From: Spiroplasma endosymbiont of Asaphidion curtum | GTDB lineage: Bacteria; Bacillota_I; Bacilli_A; Mycoplasmatales; Nriv7 | Assembly (NCBI RefSeq): GCF_964031085.1 | Contig: NZ_OZ035001.1 | Coordinates: forward strand, 744,001-808,000 | Reading direction: 5' to 3' | Length of the DNA: 64,000 bases | Shown: positions 31,965-44,994 of the stretch, one piece after another | How positions within the stretch are numbered: the first letter of the stretch is position 1 | Layout: each line of letters begins with the position of its first letter | Position numbers and translations under genes: made by a program | The notes under the pieces: model-generated | The model's database searches: none | Told to the model about the DNA's origin: nothing | What the model saw: the letters and a program-made list of their open reading frames with translations, nothing else

Positions 31965-32282
31965 CTAAAAATTAGTCATCTTAGTATGACGATCTTTTGC
32001 TAACTGTAATAAATGATCTTTCGCTTTATGATCATATTCAATATAATCAGTTAAAATTTTAACTTCTTTCTTTGTTGAATATAATATTCCTGAAGAAATA
32101 AGTAATTTATAAGTTTTTTTATGTTGTTTAACAAACATTTGTGCTATTTCCAAATTAGCAACAATAGAAATATGTTGTTCTAAAATTCCGATATAACCCT
32201 CAGTAGTTTTAACAGTTACAATTTCAACGACATCATAAAAGAAAATTCCTAATGGTGTTATAATTTTTAGTTTTATCGCCAT
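31965..32282 (-). CDS. atpC: ATP synthase epsilon subunit (short)
   Basis: 105 residues; the N-terminal beta-sandwich is complete (PLGIFFYDVVEIVTVKTTEGYIGILEQHI) but the C-terminal helical hairpin is reduced to one helix, where about 130 residues are usual. It couples the rotor to F1; the missing helix is the autoinhibitory part in other bacteria. Starts 5 bases after atpD ends. Confidence 0.93.
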   Translation of the reverse strand: MAIKLKIITPLGIFFYDVVEIVTVKTTEGYIGILEQHISIVANLEIAQMFVKQHKKTYKLLISSGILYSTKKEVKILTDYIEYDHKAKDHLLQLAKDRHTKMTNF

Positions 32283-32287
32283 TGATT

Positions 32288-33724
<1,437 letters not shown>

Positions 33725-34564
33725 CTAATTTGTACTATCAGCCGCAGCAATAATTTCAGCAATCTCTTGCGTTATTTTAGCTTGACGAGAACGATTATAT
33801 TGCAATGTTAAATTATCTTTCAATTCATTAGCATTATTAGTAGCATTTTCCATCGCTAACCTTCTTGATGCTTGTTCCGATACTTGTGATTCACTAATGG
33901 CACTATAAATAATAGTATTTAAATATAATAAAATTGTTGTTTCTAATACCGTTTGAGCATCCGGTTCAAACTCAAACAATGAATTTTGCTGAGTATTAAT
34001 TTTAGCAATCGGTAACAATTGCAATGTCGTTGGTTGAAACAAAATATTATTAATAAATTTTGTATAAACTAATTTAATCCGTTCAATTTCTTTATTGTTA
34101 AACATACTTAAAACTTGAAAACCAATTTCTTGTGCTTGATGATATTCAAAATTTAAATCTAAATTAGAATAACTATTAATGACATTATAACCACGATTTT
34201 GATAATAACTAATCCCTTTAGCACCAATTACAATTAATAAATCACTTTTTTTAATTTCTGGGATTACTAATTTATGAATATTATAGTTATAACCAGCACA
34301 AAGACCAATATTAGAATTAATAATAATTCATACTGCTGTTCGGAAATGTGAACCATCATCTTTTTGTAAATATATGGAATCATTAGTATTGCTAATAATA
34401 TGATGAAAAACATCATACATTTCTTCACTATATGGTCTAATCTCTTGAATTCTTTTACTAGCTTTTTTTAATTTTGCTGTTGCTACTAATTGCAAAGCAC
34501 GAGAAATTTTACCAATCGTATTAATTGTTTGAATACGATTTTTAATCCGAAAATCTTGTTGCAT
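33725..34564 (-). CDS. atpG: ATP synthase F1 gamma subunit
   Basis: 279 residues; central shaft. N-terminal helix RIKNRIQTINTIGKISRALQLVATAKL and C-terminal helix SRRLAMENATNNANELKDNL-type segment are conserved. TGA tryptophan near residue 79 splits the standard-code frame. Start lies 5 bases after the atpA stop. Confidence 0.95.
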
Positions 34565-34569
34565 AACTA

Positions 34570-36180
34570 TTAATGACGACCTTTTTTAACTTTAATTTTA
34601 CCTTGAATCAATAACAATTCTCATTGTTCTTTTGTTCCATAACTAGTAATTTCATATTTATCAATTTTACTAACTAAATGATAAACTACTTTAATAATTT
34701 CCGTATCAACTTTACTTTTTAACTCTTTAGAAAAGGTTTTAACTTTTTTTAATTCCTGATATATCTTATGAGCTTCTTTATTATTTTTAAAATAATTAAT
34801 AATATTTTCTTTAAACAATAAAATCTTATCTAAAGGAATTCATTGAATTCTTCGTAAATTAATTGCTAATAATAAAATTGCTTGATTAGTTTGTGATAAT
34901 GGACTATATTGCGTTTGTTTTAAAATATCAATCGCTCGTTGTCCATGTTCTAAAACTCTTTTTGTCATTTCATCTAAATCAGAACCAAATTGGGCAAAAG
35001 CTTGCAATTCATTATATTGTGCTAATTCTAATTTTAATGTTCCTGCAACCTGTTTAATCGCTTTAATTTGAGCAGCACTACCAACTCGCGAAACTGAAAG
35101 TCCAAGTTCAACAGCTGGGCGAATCCCTGCATTAAATAATTGACTAGTTAAAAAAATTTGACCATCAGTAATAGAAATAACATTAGTAGGAATATATGCT
35201 GAAATATCACCAGCTTGCGTTTCAATAATTGGCAATGCTGTAATTGAACCATTACCATTATCCTTATTTAATTTTGCCGCTCGTTCTAATAAGCGTGAAT
35301 GCAAGTAAAAAACATCACCGGGATATGCTTCTCTTCCTGGTGGTCTTCGTAACAACAAGGCCATTGTACGATATGCAACCGCATGCTTACTTAAATCATC
35401 ATAAACAATTAAAACATCTTTACCTTGTTCCATTCACTCCTCAGCAATAGTAACACCCGTATATGGTGCTAAATATTGCAATGGTGCTAATTCACTGGCA
35501 CCAGCAGCAACAATCGTCGTATAACTCATTGCCCCTGTTTGTTTTAATCGTTCCACAATTTGCGCAACAGTAGAAGATTTTTGACCAATAGCAACATAAA
35601 CACAATAAACATCTTTACCTTGTTGATTCAAAATCGTATCAATCGCAATTGCGGTTTTACCAGTTTGACGATCACCAATAATTAATTCTCGTTGTCCTTT
35701 ACCAATAGGAATCATTGCATCAATTGCTAAAATACCTGTTTGCAATGATTCATCAACTGATTGTCGCGTCATAACTCCTGGGGCAATTCTTTCAACAGGG
35801 CGTTTCTTTTTACTTTTAATCGCTCCTTTACCATCAATTGGTTGTCCCAAGGCATTAACAACTCTTCCTAATAACTCATCACCAACAACAGTTTCAACAA
35901 CTTGTTTTGTTCGTTTAACAGCATCGCCTTCCTTAATATAAGTATCATCACCCATTAAAACAACGCCGACAGCATCTTCTTCTAAGTTTAAAACCATTCC
36001 ATAAACATCATTATCAAAAAGTAATAACTCACCGAGCATTGCCTTATCTAATCCATGAAGCACAGCAATTCCATCACCGACACTAATAACACTACCTTCT
36101 TCACTTAATTCATTTTTTTTACCATAATGTTTAATTTGATTTTTAATTACATCAGCAATTTCATTTACCTTAAATGACAT
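34570..36180 (-). CDS. atpA: ATP synthase F1 alpha subunit
   Basis: 536 residues. Walker A GDRQTGKT near 170, [20 protein letters not shown] before it, [10 protein letters not shown] and SITDGQIFL after. Somewhat long at the C-terminus, ending in a basic tail KIKVKKGRH. Two TGA tryptophans (in EEWMEQGKD and QWELL) and one in RRIQWIPL. Order H-A-G-D-C is canonical. Confidence 0.98.
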
Positions 36181-36194
36181 CTATATCACCTGCC

Positions 36195-36719
36195 TTACTT
36201 ATTTTCAATATTTCGTTTCATTGCCAATAATCGCCCTTTTATTGAACCATCAAAAATTTGATCTTGAACTTTTACTTTTATGCCAGCAATTAGACTAAGA
36301 TCAATTTTATTAACTAATTCCACTTTTTGTTGTAAAATCTTTGCAATTTTTTTCTCAATTTTATCAATAGCTTCTTGTTGCAATTTTATTGTTGAAAAAA
36401 CAATTCCATAAAAAACATTCGCTCTTTCATTGCACAGATTACGAAATACTTTAAGAATTAATCTCACTTGCCGAAAATTATTGCGATCAATTAATAATTT
36501 AAAAAAATTAACAAAAATATCATTAGCTTTATCTTTAAAAATTTTATCAATAATCTTTTTTTGTTTTTGTTTTTCTAAATTATGTGTTGACAAAATATCA
36601 ATAATTCGTGGATACTCAAAAAACAATTTAATTAAATGAATTGATTGCCTTAACATAATATCAAGTTGTTTTTCTTCTTGTCCTACCTTTAGTAGTGCTA
36701 ATGCTCAATTTTGAATCAT
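36195..36719 (-). CDS. atpH: ATP synthase F1 delta subunit
   Basis: 174 residues; peripheral stalk cap. The C-terminal signature VDLSLIAGIKVKV-type segment (here KIDLSLIAGIKVKVQDQIFDGSIKGRL) is diagnostic. The start at 36719 (MIQNWALALL) includes a TGA tryptophan and fits the family N-terminus better than the internal ATG at 36656. It begins 12 bases after the atpF stop. Confidence 0.93.
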
Positions 36720-36730
36720 TAAACTAACTC

Positions 36731-37267
36731 CTAATCTAATTGTTTAATAAAATCATCAATCAAAACTTCATTTTGTTCACAATCAATCTCTTTTTCCAAA
36801 ATATTTTGTGCCATGCTAAAAGCAACATCAATAATCTCTTGACGAATGTTTTCTTCCACTTTAATCCGCTCTTTTAAAATATCTCTTTGCGACTGTTCAT
36901 CAATTAACTTCGCCTCAATGCTTGCTTGATTAATAATTTCTTGTCTTTGCGTTAAAGCTTCCACTTTAGCATCATCAATAATTTGCTGTGATTGCATTTT
37001 AGAATCCTTTAACAACGAATTAGCTTCTGTTTCATATTTTGTTGCTTGTGTTTGTTTTCTAATCGCATCATCAATTAAATCTTTAATAATATTTCTTCGC
37101 TTTCGCATTAATTGTTTAAAAGGTTTATAAAGAAAAAAACCTAAAACAACTAATAAAACAACAGTTGCCAAAATATGAGCAATGAACACTCATACATTAG
37201 GAAATAATTGATTAATAATATTTTCTTGTTCAATTTTATAAAAAATTGCTAAATAATTTAACAACAT
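36731..37267 (-). CDS. atpF: ATP synthase Fo subunit b
   Basis: 178 residues: one N-terminal membrane helix (about 27-48, FIAHILATVVLLVVLGFFLYKPF) and a long charged coiled-coil stator arm. The start at 37267 (MLLNYLAIF) adds a 26-residue periplasmic-side segment with a TGA tryptophan before the membrane helix. Confidence 0.94.
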
Positions 37268-37280
37268 CTAATCTTATTCC

Positions 37281-37565
37281 TTACGCAACAAATATTAAAA
37301 TTAAAGCAATAACAAGACTATAAATAGCACCAGTTTCTGCAATGGCACAACCAATAATTAACATTGTTCTAATTTTACCATTAGCTTCTGGATTTCTTCC
37401 TACCGCCTCAGCAGCTTTACCAGCAGCATAACCTTGACCAATCCCAGCACCAAAACAACCTAAAACAGCAATCCCTGCTCCAATAAATTTGCCTCATGAA
37501 ACATCACCACTAGCCAAAATCGCTCCAACAGCATTAATACTATTTATTATTTCCACACTCATCAT
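37281..37565 (-). CDS. atpE: ATP synthase Fo subunit c
   Basis: 94 residues, two membrane helices: [20 protein letters not shown] with the RNPEA loop, and the ion-binding glutamate in [22 protein letters not shown] precedes the first of two tandem ATGs (37565, 37562). A TGA at W24 hides it from standard-code calling. The MITE at 37590-37733 lies only 10 bases before the ribosome site. Confidence 0.95.
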
Positions 37566-37589
37566 CTATTTATCCTCCTTTTAGACATT

Positions 37590-37733
37590 AGACTTGGTAC
37601 ATAACTATAACATTTTGCACCTACCAAACTATAAAATTCACTTTCATCTTTATATTTATCTAACATTTGTGCTTCATCTAGAAAATAATATTATCAAAAT
37701 AGTAGATAAAATTAAAGGTTATGTACCAAGTCT
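37590..37733 (-). repeat. MITE, family M1, inside the ATP synthase operon
   Basis: 144 bp with ATT duplicated on both sides, between atpB and atpE. It leaves both genes and the atpE ribosome site intact but adds a long palindrome-ended segment to the mRNA. Confidence 0.93.
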
Positions 37734-37768
37734 ATTATATTAAATATTTTGTCAACTAAATGAAACAA

Positions 37769-38515
37769 TTATCCATCAGCTTCACGCATATTAATACCAC
37801 CTTCTTTACTAACCGGTTTTTCATCACCAATTTCTAATTTTCAATAAACTAATGTTAAAATTGAAAAAATAACCGCTTGAATAATACCAAAAAAGATATC
37901 AAAATAAAAATGAAAAAATGGTGCTAAAAATCCTGCTAAAAAATTCACTTGACCAATAATTGGAACTTGTCTAGACATTAAATCACTAAATTGATATAAT
38001 AACGCCATAATAATACTGCCACCTAAAATATTTCCAAAAAGTCGAAATGAAATGGAAACTAATGGCACAAATTGCGTTAACAATTCCAATGGATTTAAAT
38101 ATCGTTTAAAAAAAGCTAATCTTTGAAATTTAATTCCAAAAATATAAATCCCCATAAATGTTACTAATCCCATCGCAAATGTTGTTGTATACGATGTCAT
38201 CTGTGATTCAAACCCAACAATTGATAACAAATTACCAACAATAATGTATGACAACAAATATAAGAAATATAATGTTAATCATTTAAAACTCGGTCCTAAA
38301 ATACTAATAACTAAATTTTCAACACCTTTAACACAAAGTTCCACAATCAACACTAATCCTCGTGGTTCATCTTTAGGATCAAGTTTTTTTACTTTAAAAA
38401 AGTATATTAAAGTGATAATAATAATAATTAAAGTTGTTAAAATAATCGTTGTTATTTGTGGAACAAGTTTTCACGGATCTCACAATTCAAAACTTGCATA
38501 CAGCTTAAGATTCAT
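37769..38515 (-). CDS. atpB: ATP synthase Fo subunit a
   Basis: 248 residues, five or six membrane helices. The essential arginine is in SISFRLFGNILGGSII, and the last helix carries HFYFDIFFGIIQAVIF. Start 38515 overlaps atpI by 11 bases. Contains TGA at four tryptophans in the N-terminal and C-terminal parts. Confidence 0.96.
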
Positions 38516-38918
38516 TTTTCAAGTTCCTCTTTTCTATCAAAGCATTATACATATTAACAATTAAAGTTGCAATAAAAGCAAGCATTAAACCAAAAATACT
38601 ACTAAAAATATTAAAATATTCATTAAATAGCATAATAATCAGAACAGGAATTAAATATAATAATACTCGCAATAAAAAAAGTAGCCCTATTCCTAATTTA
38701 TTAATTGATTGACCTGTTTGGATAACATACGAAGTTAAAAAAATTAGCAACAAATAATTCAATAAACTAAATATACTTGTTGTAACAAAACCAGTAATCA
38801 AATTTCAAGATAAATAATTAAATATAGTAAAAATTGTTGTTACTAATAGTCCAATAAAAATTAACAACCCAAAAACAATCATTATTTGTTTTTCATATTT
38901 CCAATTAATATTTTTCAT
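38505..38918 (-). CDS. atpI: AtpI-like membrane protein, ATP synthase operon
   Basis: 137 residues, four membrane helices, no catalytic motif. Position before atpB and overlap with it support an AtpI/ATP synthase I role in assembly or ion supply. One TGA tryptophan at about residue 40. Sequence identity to AtpI cannot be shown by eye. Confidence 0.7.
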
Positions 38919-38927
38919 TATAACTAT

Positions 38928-39554
38928 CTACTGTGTATCAAAATAACGATCTCCCGCATCACCAAGACCCGGAACAATATAACCGTTTTCATTAAGCTTT
39001 TCATCAACTGCAGCTGTATAAATGTTAATATCAGGATGCGCTTTTTCCAGTTTTTCAATTCCCTCTGGGACAGATAATAAGCAAATAAACTTAATATTAT
39101 GTGATACTTTTCACTGTTTAACAATATCAATGGCAGCTATTGCCGTGCCGCCTGTTGCTAACATTGGATCTAAAATTAATGTATAACTATTTTCCACATT
39201 ATTAGGTTTTTTTTCTAAATACTTCTTAGGTTGCAGAGATTTTTCATCACGATAAATACCAATATGACCAATTTTAGCATTAGGAACCAATCCCAACATT
39301 CCATCAACCATTCCTAAACCAGCTCTTAAAACTGGAACAAGAATAATATCTTGAGAAATTTTTTTACCAGTAGTAGCAACTATAGGCGTTTCAATTGCAA
39401 TTTCTTGTAACTTTAAATCCTGAAAAACTTCATAAGCCATTAACCTAGTAATTTCATTAACATTTTCTTTAAAAATCTTACTATTCGTATCTTTTTTTCG
39501 TAACCTTGTTAACTTATCATCAATTAAAGGATGTTTAATAATAAATAGTGCCAT
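38928..39554 (-). CDS. upp: Uracil phosphoribosyltransferase
   Basis: 208 residues, normal. Makes UMP from uracil and PRPP. Conserved [20 protein letters not shown] loop [13 protein letters not shown], and C-terminal [14 protein letters not shown]. One TGA tryptophan (KQWKVSHN). Lies 9 bases before atpI, so it leads the ATP synthase operon; upp before atp genes is common in Firmicutes. Confidence 0.97.
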
Positions 39555-39887
39555 ATTGTTTCACTCCTATTAAGAATTATACTACTTTCTTATATTTTTA
39601 GTAATAAAAAATAACAATGATTTCAAGAAAATTACTTGCTAACAGAAATTATTAACATCATAGGCCTTCGTAATTCATCTTGCATTAAAGGAACTGTTTT
39701 TAATAATTCATCATCAGGTTGTGGTTCAATAACACTTATTATTTTAAAACCACATTCAATCAAAGTATTAATATAAGTAGTAAGTGTCCGATGATATTTC
39801 AAAACTTCCACTTCCAAGAAATTTGTTTTTCGGATAGCTTCATCAAAATAATTATCAATTGGTCAATGTAAACGATTATTTTTATTA

Positions 39888-40969
39888 GCTGAATTACACT
39901 TGTAAGTGCAAGTAAATAAAATTGCAAAAAATCTCATATAAAAATTTCATGATGCTAAGTTTATTTTAGAAAAAACAAAGCAAGGAGTTTTTATATGGGT
40001 TACAAACATCTTGACATATATGAAAGAATTTATATTGAGAATCAATTGAAGTTTAAAGTAAAAATTAGTGAAATAGCTAAAAATCTTAATCGAAGTATTA
40101 GTACTATTATTCGAGAAGTCAATAGAAATAAAGATAGTAATCATTATTTTTCATTAATTGCACAAAATAAAGCAGAAAACAGAAAACAATCACATGTTTA
40201 TTTTCATAAGTTTAAAAATAGAGAATTAGTAAAATATGTACAACAAAAATTACTATTAGGTTGATCGCCTGAACAAATTTATGGCAGAATTAAAAATTTT
40301 CATAAAGAATGAATTATTAGTTTTAAAACAATTTACAATTGAATTTATTCTGGATTACTTGAAAAAGTTACTAATAAAAATTTAAGAAGAAAAGGTAAGA
40401 AACGAAAATCTCAAGAAAATCGCGGTAAATTTAATGGTAAATCAATTAAAGAACGAAATATTAATGTTAATAATCGTATAACTGTTGGTCATTGAGAAGG
40501 TGATACTGTAGTATCATCACGAGGTAAAAGTAAATCATGTTTAATAACTTTAGTTGAAAGAACATCAAGATTTACTTTAGCAATGTTAGTTGAAAATAGA
40601 ACTACTAAAGTTGTTAACGAAAACATTAGCCATTATTTATCAATTCTTCCAAATAATCTTGTTAAGACTATAACATTTGATAGGGGTAAAGAATTTTCTA
40701 ATTGACAACAACTTGAAAAAAATTTAAATGTGAAAATTTATTTTGCTAATGCGTATTCGCCTTGACAAAGAGGTACTAATGAAAATACTAATGGTTTAAT
40801 TAGAGAAAAATTTCCTAAAAAATTTAATTTTTCAAATACTACTAAAAATGCAGTTCATAAATTTATATTATTTTTAAACCAAAGACCAAGAAAAATACTA
40901 AATTATCTTTCACCAATCGAATATTTGGTTAGAAAAATAATTTAGTTGCACTTAACTTTACAATTTGGC
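39888..40969 (+). mobile_element. IS30-family element, copy 9
   Basis: 1082 bp, perfect ATTA duplication, inserted in the methyltransferase gene. Confidence 0.95.
39995..40945 (+). CDS. IS30-family transposase (copy 9)
   Basis: 316 residues, DDE intact, changes G7D and S293F. Confidence 0.93.
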
Positions 40970-41539
40970 ATTATCAACACATCATTGTTGATTAGAATTA
41001 GCAGTAAATATCGGATACTCAACTGAAAAAACAAAAGCACCACCAATTGCTAAACATTCATAAACTTTAGCACAAATATTACTAAAAGACGCAATAGACT
41101 TGGTACATAACCCTCAATTTTATCTACTATTTTGATAATATTATTTTCTAGATGAAGCACAAATGTTAGATAAATACAAAGACGAAAATGAATTTTATAG
41201 TCTAATCGGCATAAAATATAAAACTTTCATGAAAATGGTAGAAATTTTAAAAGAAGCTGAAGCTAAACAAAAACAAATTAGTGGTAGACCAAATAAATTA
41301 TCAATAGAGCAAAGATTACTTATGACTTTAGAATACTGAAAAGAATGCAAAAAAATATAATATTAGTCATGTTAGTTGTATTCGTAATATCTTTTGAGTT
41401 GAAAATACTCTAATAAAAAATAGTCACTTTCATATACCTGGCAAAAAGATATTATTGGAAAATAAGGGTACTAATAATAATTTATTAGCAATTGATGCTA
41501 CAGAAATTCCAATTGAAAGAATTAAAAAAAACTAATTAT

Positions 41540-41843
41540 GGTCGCGTTTAGTTTTCTTAGGTATTTTTTAAAAAAGAAAAAATAATCATTTACTATAAAT
41601 TATTTCAATATGCAAATTAAGTATATATTTCTTATGTATGATTTTTGTTATAAAAAATTATTTTAATGTTGTTTTTATAAGCATTTTACTTAGTTTTTAT
41701 AACCTTTTATTGAGATTATGTTTGTTAATATTAAATATTTTGTTTTATTACTTATTTTTCAAATAAAATGATAATTAAATTGTAATTACTTTTCTTTCAA
41801 AATTATTCAAATCTTTACCCACCTAAGAAAACTTTATGCGTCC
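41540..41843. repeat. Element R2 with inverted ends, 304 bp
   Basis: Left end GTTTAGTTTTCTTAGGT, right end the complement type ACCTAAGAAAACTTTATGC, imperfect 23-bp inverted repeats. It splits a transposase pseudogene with AATTAT-like flanks. No open frame inside. Looks like a second non-autonomous element family. Confidence 0.65.
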
Positions 41844-42059
41844 AAAATTATTATTTTCTGGTAAGAAAAGGCAACATTCATTAAAATCACAAATAATTAT
41901 TGATTTATTTAACAATAAAATTATTTCAGTAGATTTTTGTTATGGCAGTATTCATGATTATAAGTTATTTTTAAAATCAAATACACTTATAAATCCAAAA
42001 TTAGAATTAATTGCTGATTCAGGATATCAAGGTTTGCAAAATGTTCATAAAAATACATT

Positions 42060-42203
42060 AGACTTGGTACATAACTATAACATTTTGCACCTACCAAACT
42101 ATAAAATTCACTTTCATCTTTATATTTATCTAATATTTGTGCTTCATCTAGAAAATAATATTATCAAAATAGTAGATAAAATTGAGGGTTATGTACCAAG
42201 TCT
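42060..42203 (-). repeat. MITE, family M1, inside its own parent
   Basis: 144 bp, ATT on both sides, inserted into the decayed parent transposase. Confidence 0.93.
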
Positions 42204-42260
42204 ATTATTGCCAATTAAAAAGAGTAAAAATAATCCTTTAAATCCAGATAAAAAGAAATA

Positions 42261-42812
42261 ACTGATTACTATTTACCACCACAAATTTATTTACAATTTA
42301 TTAATGAAAGTATTTATGAACCAATTGCTTGTATTACACAAAAGGCAATATTGAATGGGAATATTAGTAATGATGAGAAAAAAACATTAACTAAAAATAT
42401 TGAAGATTTAAGTTTAGATATTGCTAAAACCATTGTTAATGAATTCGTTAGTGATAATGGTGAAGCAATTAATAAACTTAAAAAATCAATGAATATCAAT
42501 ATTCATTTTAGTAATAATTCAACAGTTGATACTAACCCATATTTTGATTCTAAGACCTTATACAATCGAAGTACAAAACTTAATTTTTTGTATGACCACT
42601 TATTAAGGAATATTTATATTACAACTGGTCATTGTTTAGAAAAATCAAAATATTTAGATTTGTTAAATTTTTCAAGTAAAACGATAAAACAGGTAAAAAA
42701 TTGTAGATTTTCTCTTCTTCAATTCAGTAAACCAAGTTCGATAGCCTACCTTGGTGATGGTGAATGGAGAAAAACTGGAATCACCCAATTTCAAAAGATC
42801 TTGAATGCTTAG
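42261..42812 (+). pseudogene. Unknown protein, 5'-truncated
   Basis: 183 codons open from the end of the IS remnant to TAA at 42810. Contains a helical segment SNDEKKTLTKNIEDLSLDIA and later ITTGHCLEKSKYLDLLNFSS. No signal or membrane segment in what remains. The next bases (42813-42825) hold a short AGACTT-like scrap. I do not recognise the family; an upstream part is clearly missing. Confidence 0.5.
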
Positions 42813-42905
42813 ACTTACAAAGATTAGACTTCTTGCATTACTTATTTATTAAACAAAATTCCTATAAAATATATTTAAAATAGAAATTATAAGGAATTTA
42901 AGATT

Positions 42906-43728
42906 ATGAAATTTGATAAATTTAATTTTATTAATGATAAAGAATTATTACGATTAACTGGAATAAAGCAAAGTACTTTTAATAAAATGTTAAATATTTT
43001 AAAAGAAGCTGAGTTAAAAAAGTTTAAAAGAGGTGGTAAAAATAATAAATTATCATTAGAAAATAGATTATTGATGACTTTATCATATTGACGAGAATAT
43101 CGTACTTATTTTCATCTTGGTAAAAGTTTTGATATTAGTGAAGCTAGTTGTTATCGAAATATCAAGTGAATTGAAGATATTTTAATCAAACATCCTGATT
43201 TTCAACAACTTGCTGGTAAAAAAGCATTAATAAATGATTATTTTAATGATAAAACAATTATTATTGATGCTACAGAAACACCCATTCAACGCCCAAAAAA
43301 GACAAAAACAATCTTATTCAGGAAAAAAGAAAAAACACACTATTAAAACACAAGTAATTATTGAAAAAGAAAGCAAAATAATTATTGCAACAAATTTTTC
43401 TCTCGGCAAAAAGCATGATTTTTGTTTATTTAAAGAATCAAAAATCCCAATTTTAAAAAATACTAAATTAATAGTTGATAATGGTTATCAAGGAATACAA
43501 AAAATTCATAGTAATGTTCTAATACCTAAGAAAAAAACAAAGAAAAACCCTTTAAATAAAGAACAAAAACATAATAATAAATTAATTTCAAAAATGAGAA
43601 TTATTATTGAAAATATTTTTGCTATTCTTAAAAAATTTAAAATTATTACTGAAAAATATCGTAATCGTAGAAAACGATTTAGTTTAAGATTTAATTTAAT
43701 TGCTTCAATTTATAATTTGCAATTATAG
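42906..43728 (+). CDS. IS5-family transposase, two frames, A6 run
   Basis: Same as the copy at 25589, with six A at the frame junction (43313 region). Both frames are otherwise intact. Confidence 0.85.
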
Positions 43729-43865
43729 ATAACATAAAATATTTATTTAAAATTAAATTTAAATAATAAAATAATTTTTTGTTGTGTCAAAATTTACACA
43801 TTTAATAAAATCCATAAGTATTAACCTAATAAAAGTTAGAAATTACTATATAGTATTTTTTATTT

Positions 43866-44947
43866 GCCAAATTGTAAAGTTAAGTGCAACTAAATTATTT
43901 TTCTAACCAAATATTCGATTGGTGAAAGATAATTTAGTATTTTTCTTGGTCTTTGGTTTAAAGACAATATAAATTTATGAACTGCATTTTTAGTAGTATT
44001 TGAAAAATTAAATTTTTTAGGAAATTTTTCTCTAATTAAACCATTAGTATTTTCATTAGTACCTCTTTGTCAAGGCGAATACGCATTAGCAAAATAAATT
44101 TTCACATTTAAATTTTTTTCAAGTTGTTGTCAATTAGAAAATTCTTTACCCCTATCAAATGTTATAGTCTTAACAAGATTATTTGGAAGAATTGATAAAT
44201 AATGGCTAATGTTTTCGTTAACAACTTTAGTAGTTCTATTTTCAACTAACATTGCTAAAGTAAATCTTGATGTTCTTTCAACTAAAGTTATTAAACATGA
44301 TTTACTTTTACCTCGTGATGATACTACAGTATCACCTTCTCAATGACCAACAGTTATACGATTATTAACATTAATATTTCGTTCTTTAATTGATTTACCA
44401 TTAAATTTACCGCGATTTTCTTGAGATTTTCGTTTCTTACCTTTTCTTCTTAAATTTTTATTAGTAACTTTTTCAAGTAATCCAGAATAAATTCAATTGT
44501 AAATTGTTTTAAAACTAATAATTCATTCTTTATGAAAATTTTTAATTCTGCCATAAATTTGTTCAGGCGATCAACCTAATAGTAATTTTTGTTGTACATA
44601 TTTTACTAATTCTCTATTTTTAAACTTATGAAAATAAACATGTGATTGTTTTCTGTTTTCTGCTTTATTTTGTGCAATTAATGAAAAATAATGATTACTA
44701 TCTTTATTTCTATTGACTTCTCGAATAATAGTACTAATACTTCGATTAAGATTTTTAGCTATTTCACTAATTTTTACTTTAAACTTCAATTGATTCTCAA
44801 TATAAATTCTTTCATATATGCCAAGATGTTTGTAACCCATATAAAAACTCCTTGCTTTGTTTTTTCTAAAATAAACTTAGCATCATGAAATTTTTATATG
44901 AGATTTTTTGCAATTTTATTTACTTGCACTTACAAGTATAATTCAGC
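43866..44947 (-). mobile_element. IS30-family element, copy 10
   Basis: 1082 bp, ATTT duplication, clean insertion. Confidence 0.95.
43890..44840 (-). CDS. IS30-family transposase (copy 10)
   Basis: 316 residues, consensus sequence, intact DDE triad. Confidence 0.94.
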
Positions 44948-44994
44948 ATTTACAAATAATTTGTAATTATTTTAATAAGTAATGCAAGAAGTCT

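Larger units (their letters stand above)
39632..41095 (-). pseudogene. Class I SAM-dependent methyltransferase, broken
   Basis: C-terminal part at 39632-39887 (NYFDEAIRKTNFLEVEVLKYHRTLTTYINTL, then EPQPDDELLKTVPLMQDELRRPMMLIISVSK) and a middle part at 40974-41095 (CAKVYECLAIGGAFVFSVEYPIF). IS30 copy 9 splits them; removing it and one ATTA joins the frame (CVDNKNNRLHW). The N-terminal SAM-binding half is gone, replaced by an IS remnant from 41096. The substrate is not evident; the fold resembles ubiquinone/menaquinone-type methyltransferases. Confidence 0.75.
41096..42260 (+). pseudogene. Parent of MITE M1: decayed IS5-like transposase
   Basis: Begins with the MITE terminus AGACTTGGTACATAAC; the transposase starts at about 41163 (MLDKYKDENEFYSLIGIKYK) with NKLSIEQRLLMTLEYW. 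After a frameshift near 41350 it resumes as SCIRNIFWVENTLI and AIDATEIPIER (first D). Element R2 (41540-41843) then a MITE (42060-42203) interrupt the C-terminal part, which shows FSGKKRQHSLKSQIIIDLF, ADSGYQG (second D) and KKSKNNPLNPDKKK. The right end is lost. A distant relative of the IS5 element here. Confidence 0.85.
42826..44994 (+). mobile_element. IS5-family element with IS30 copy 10 inside
   Basis: ATT duplicated at both ends. The IS30 insertion is in the 3' noncoding tail with its own ATTT duplication, which dates IS30 after IS5. Confidence 0.94.

Noticed and set aside
35244..35450. Small plus-strand frames inside the ATP synthase operon (also 36430, 38244, 38886)
   Set aside because: They lie antisense to conserved atp and upp genes and lack ribosome sites.
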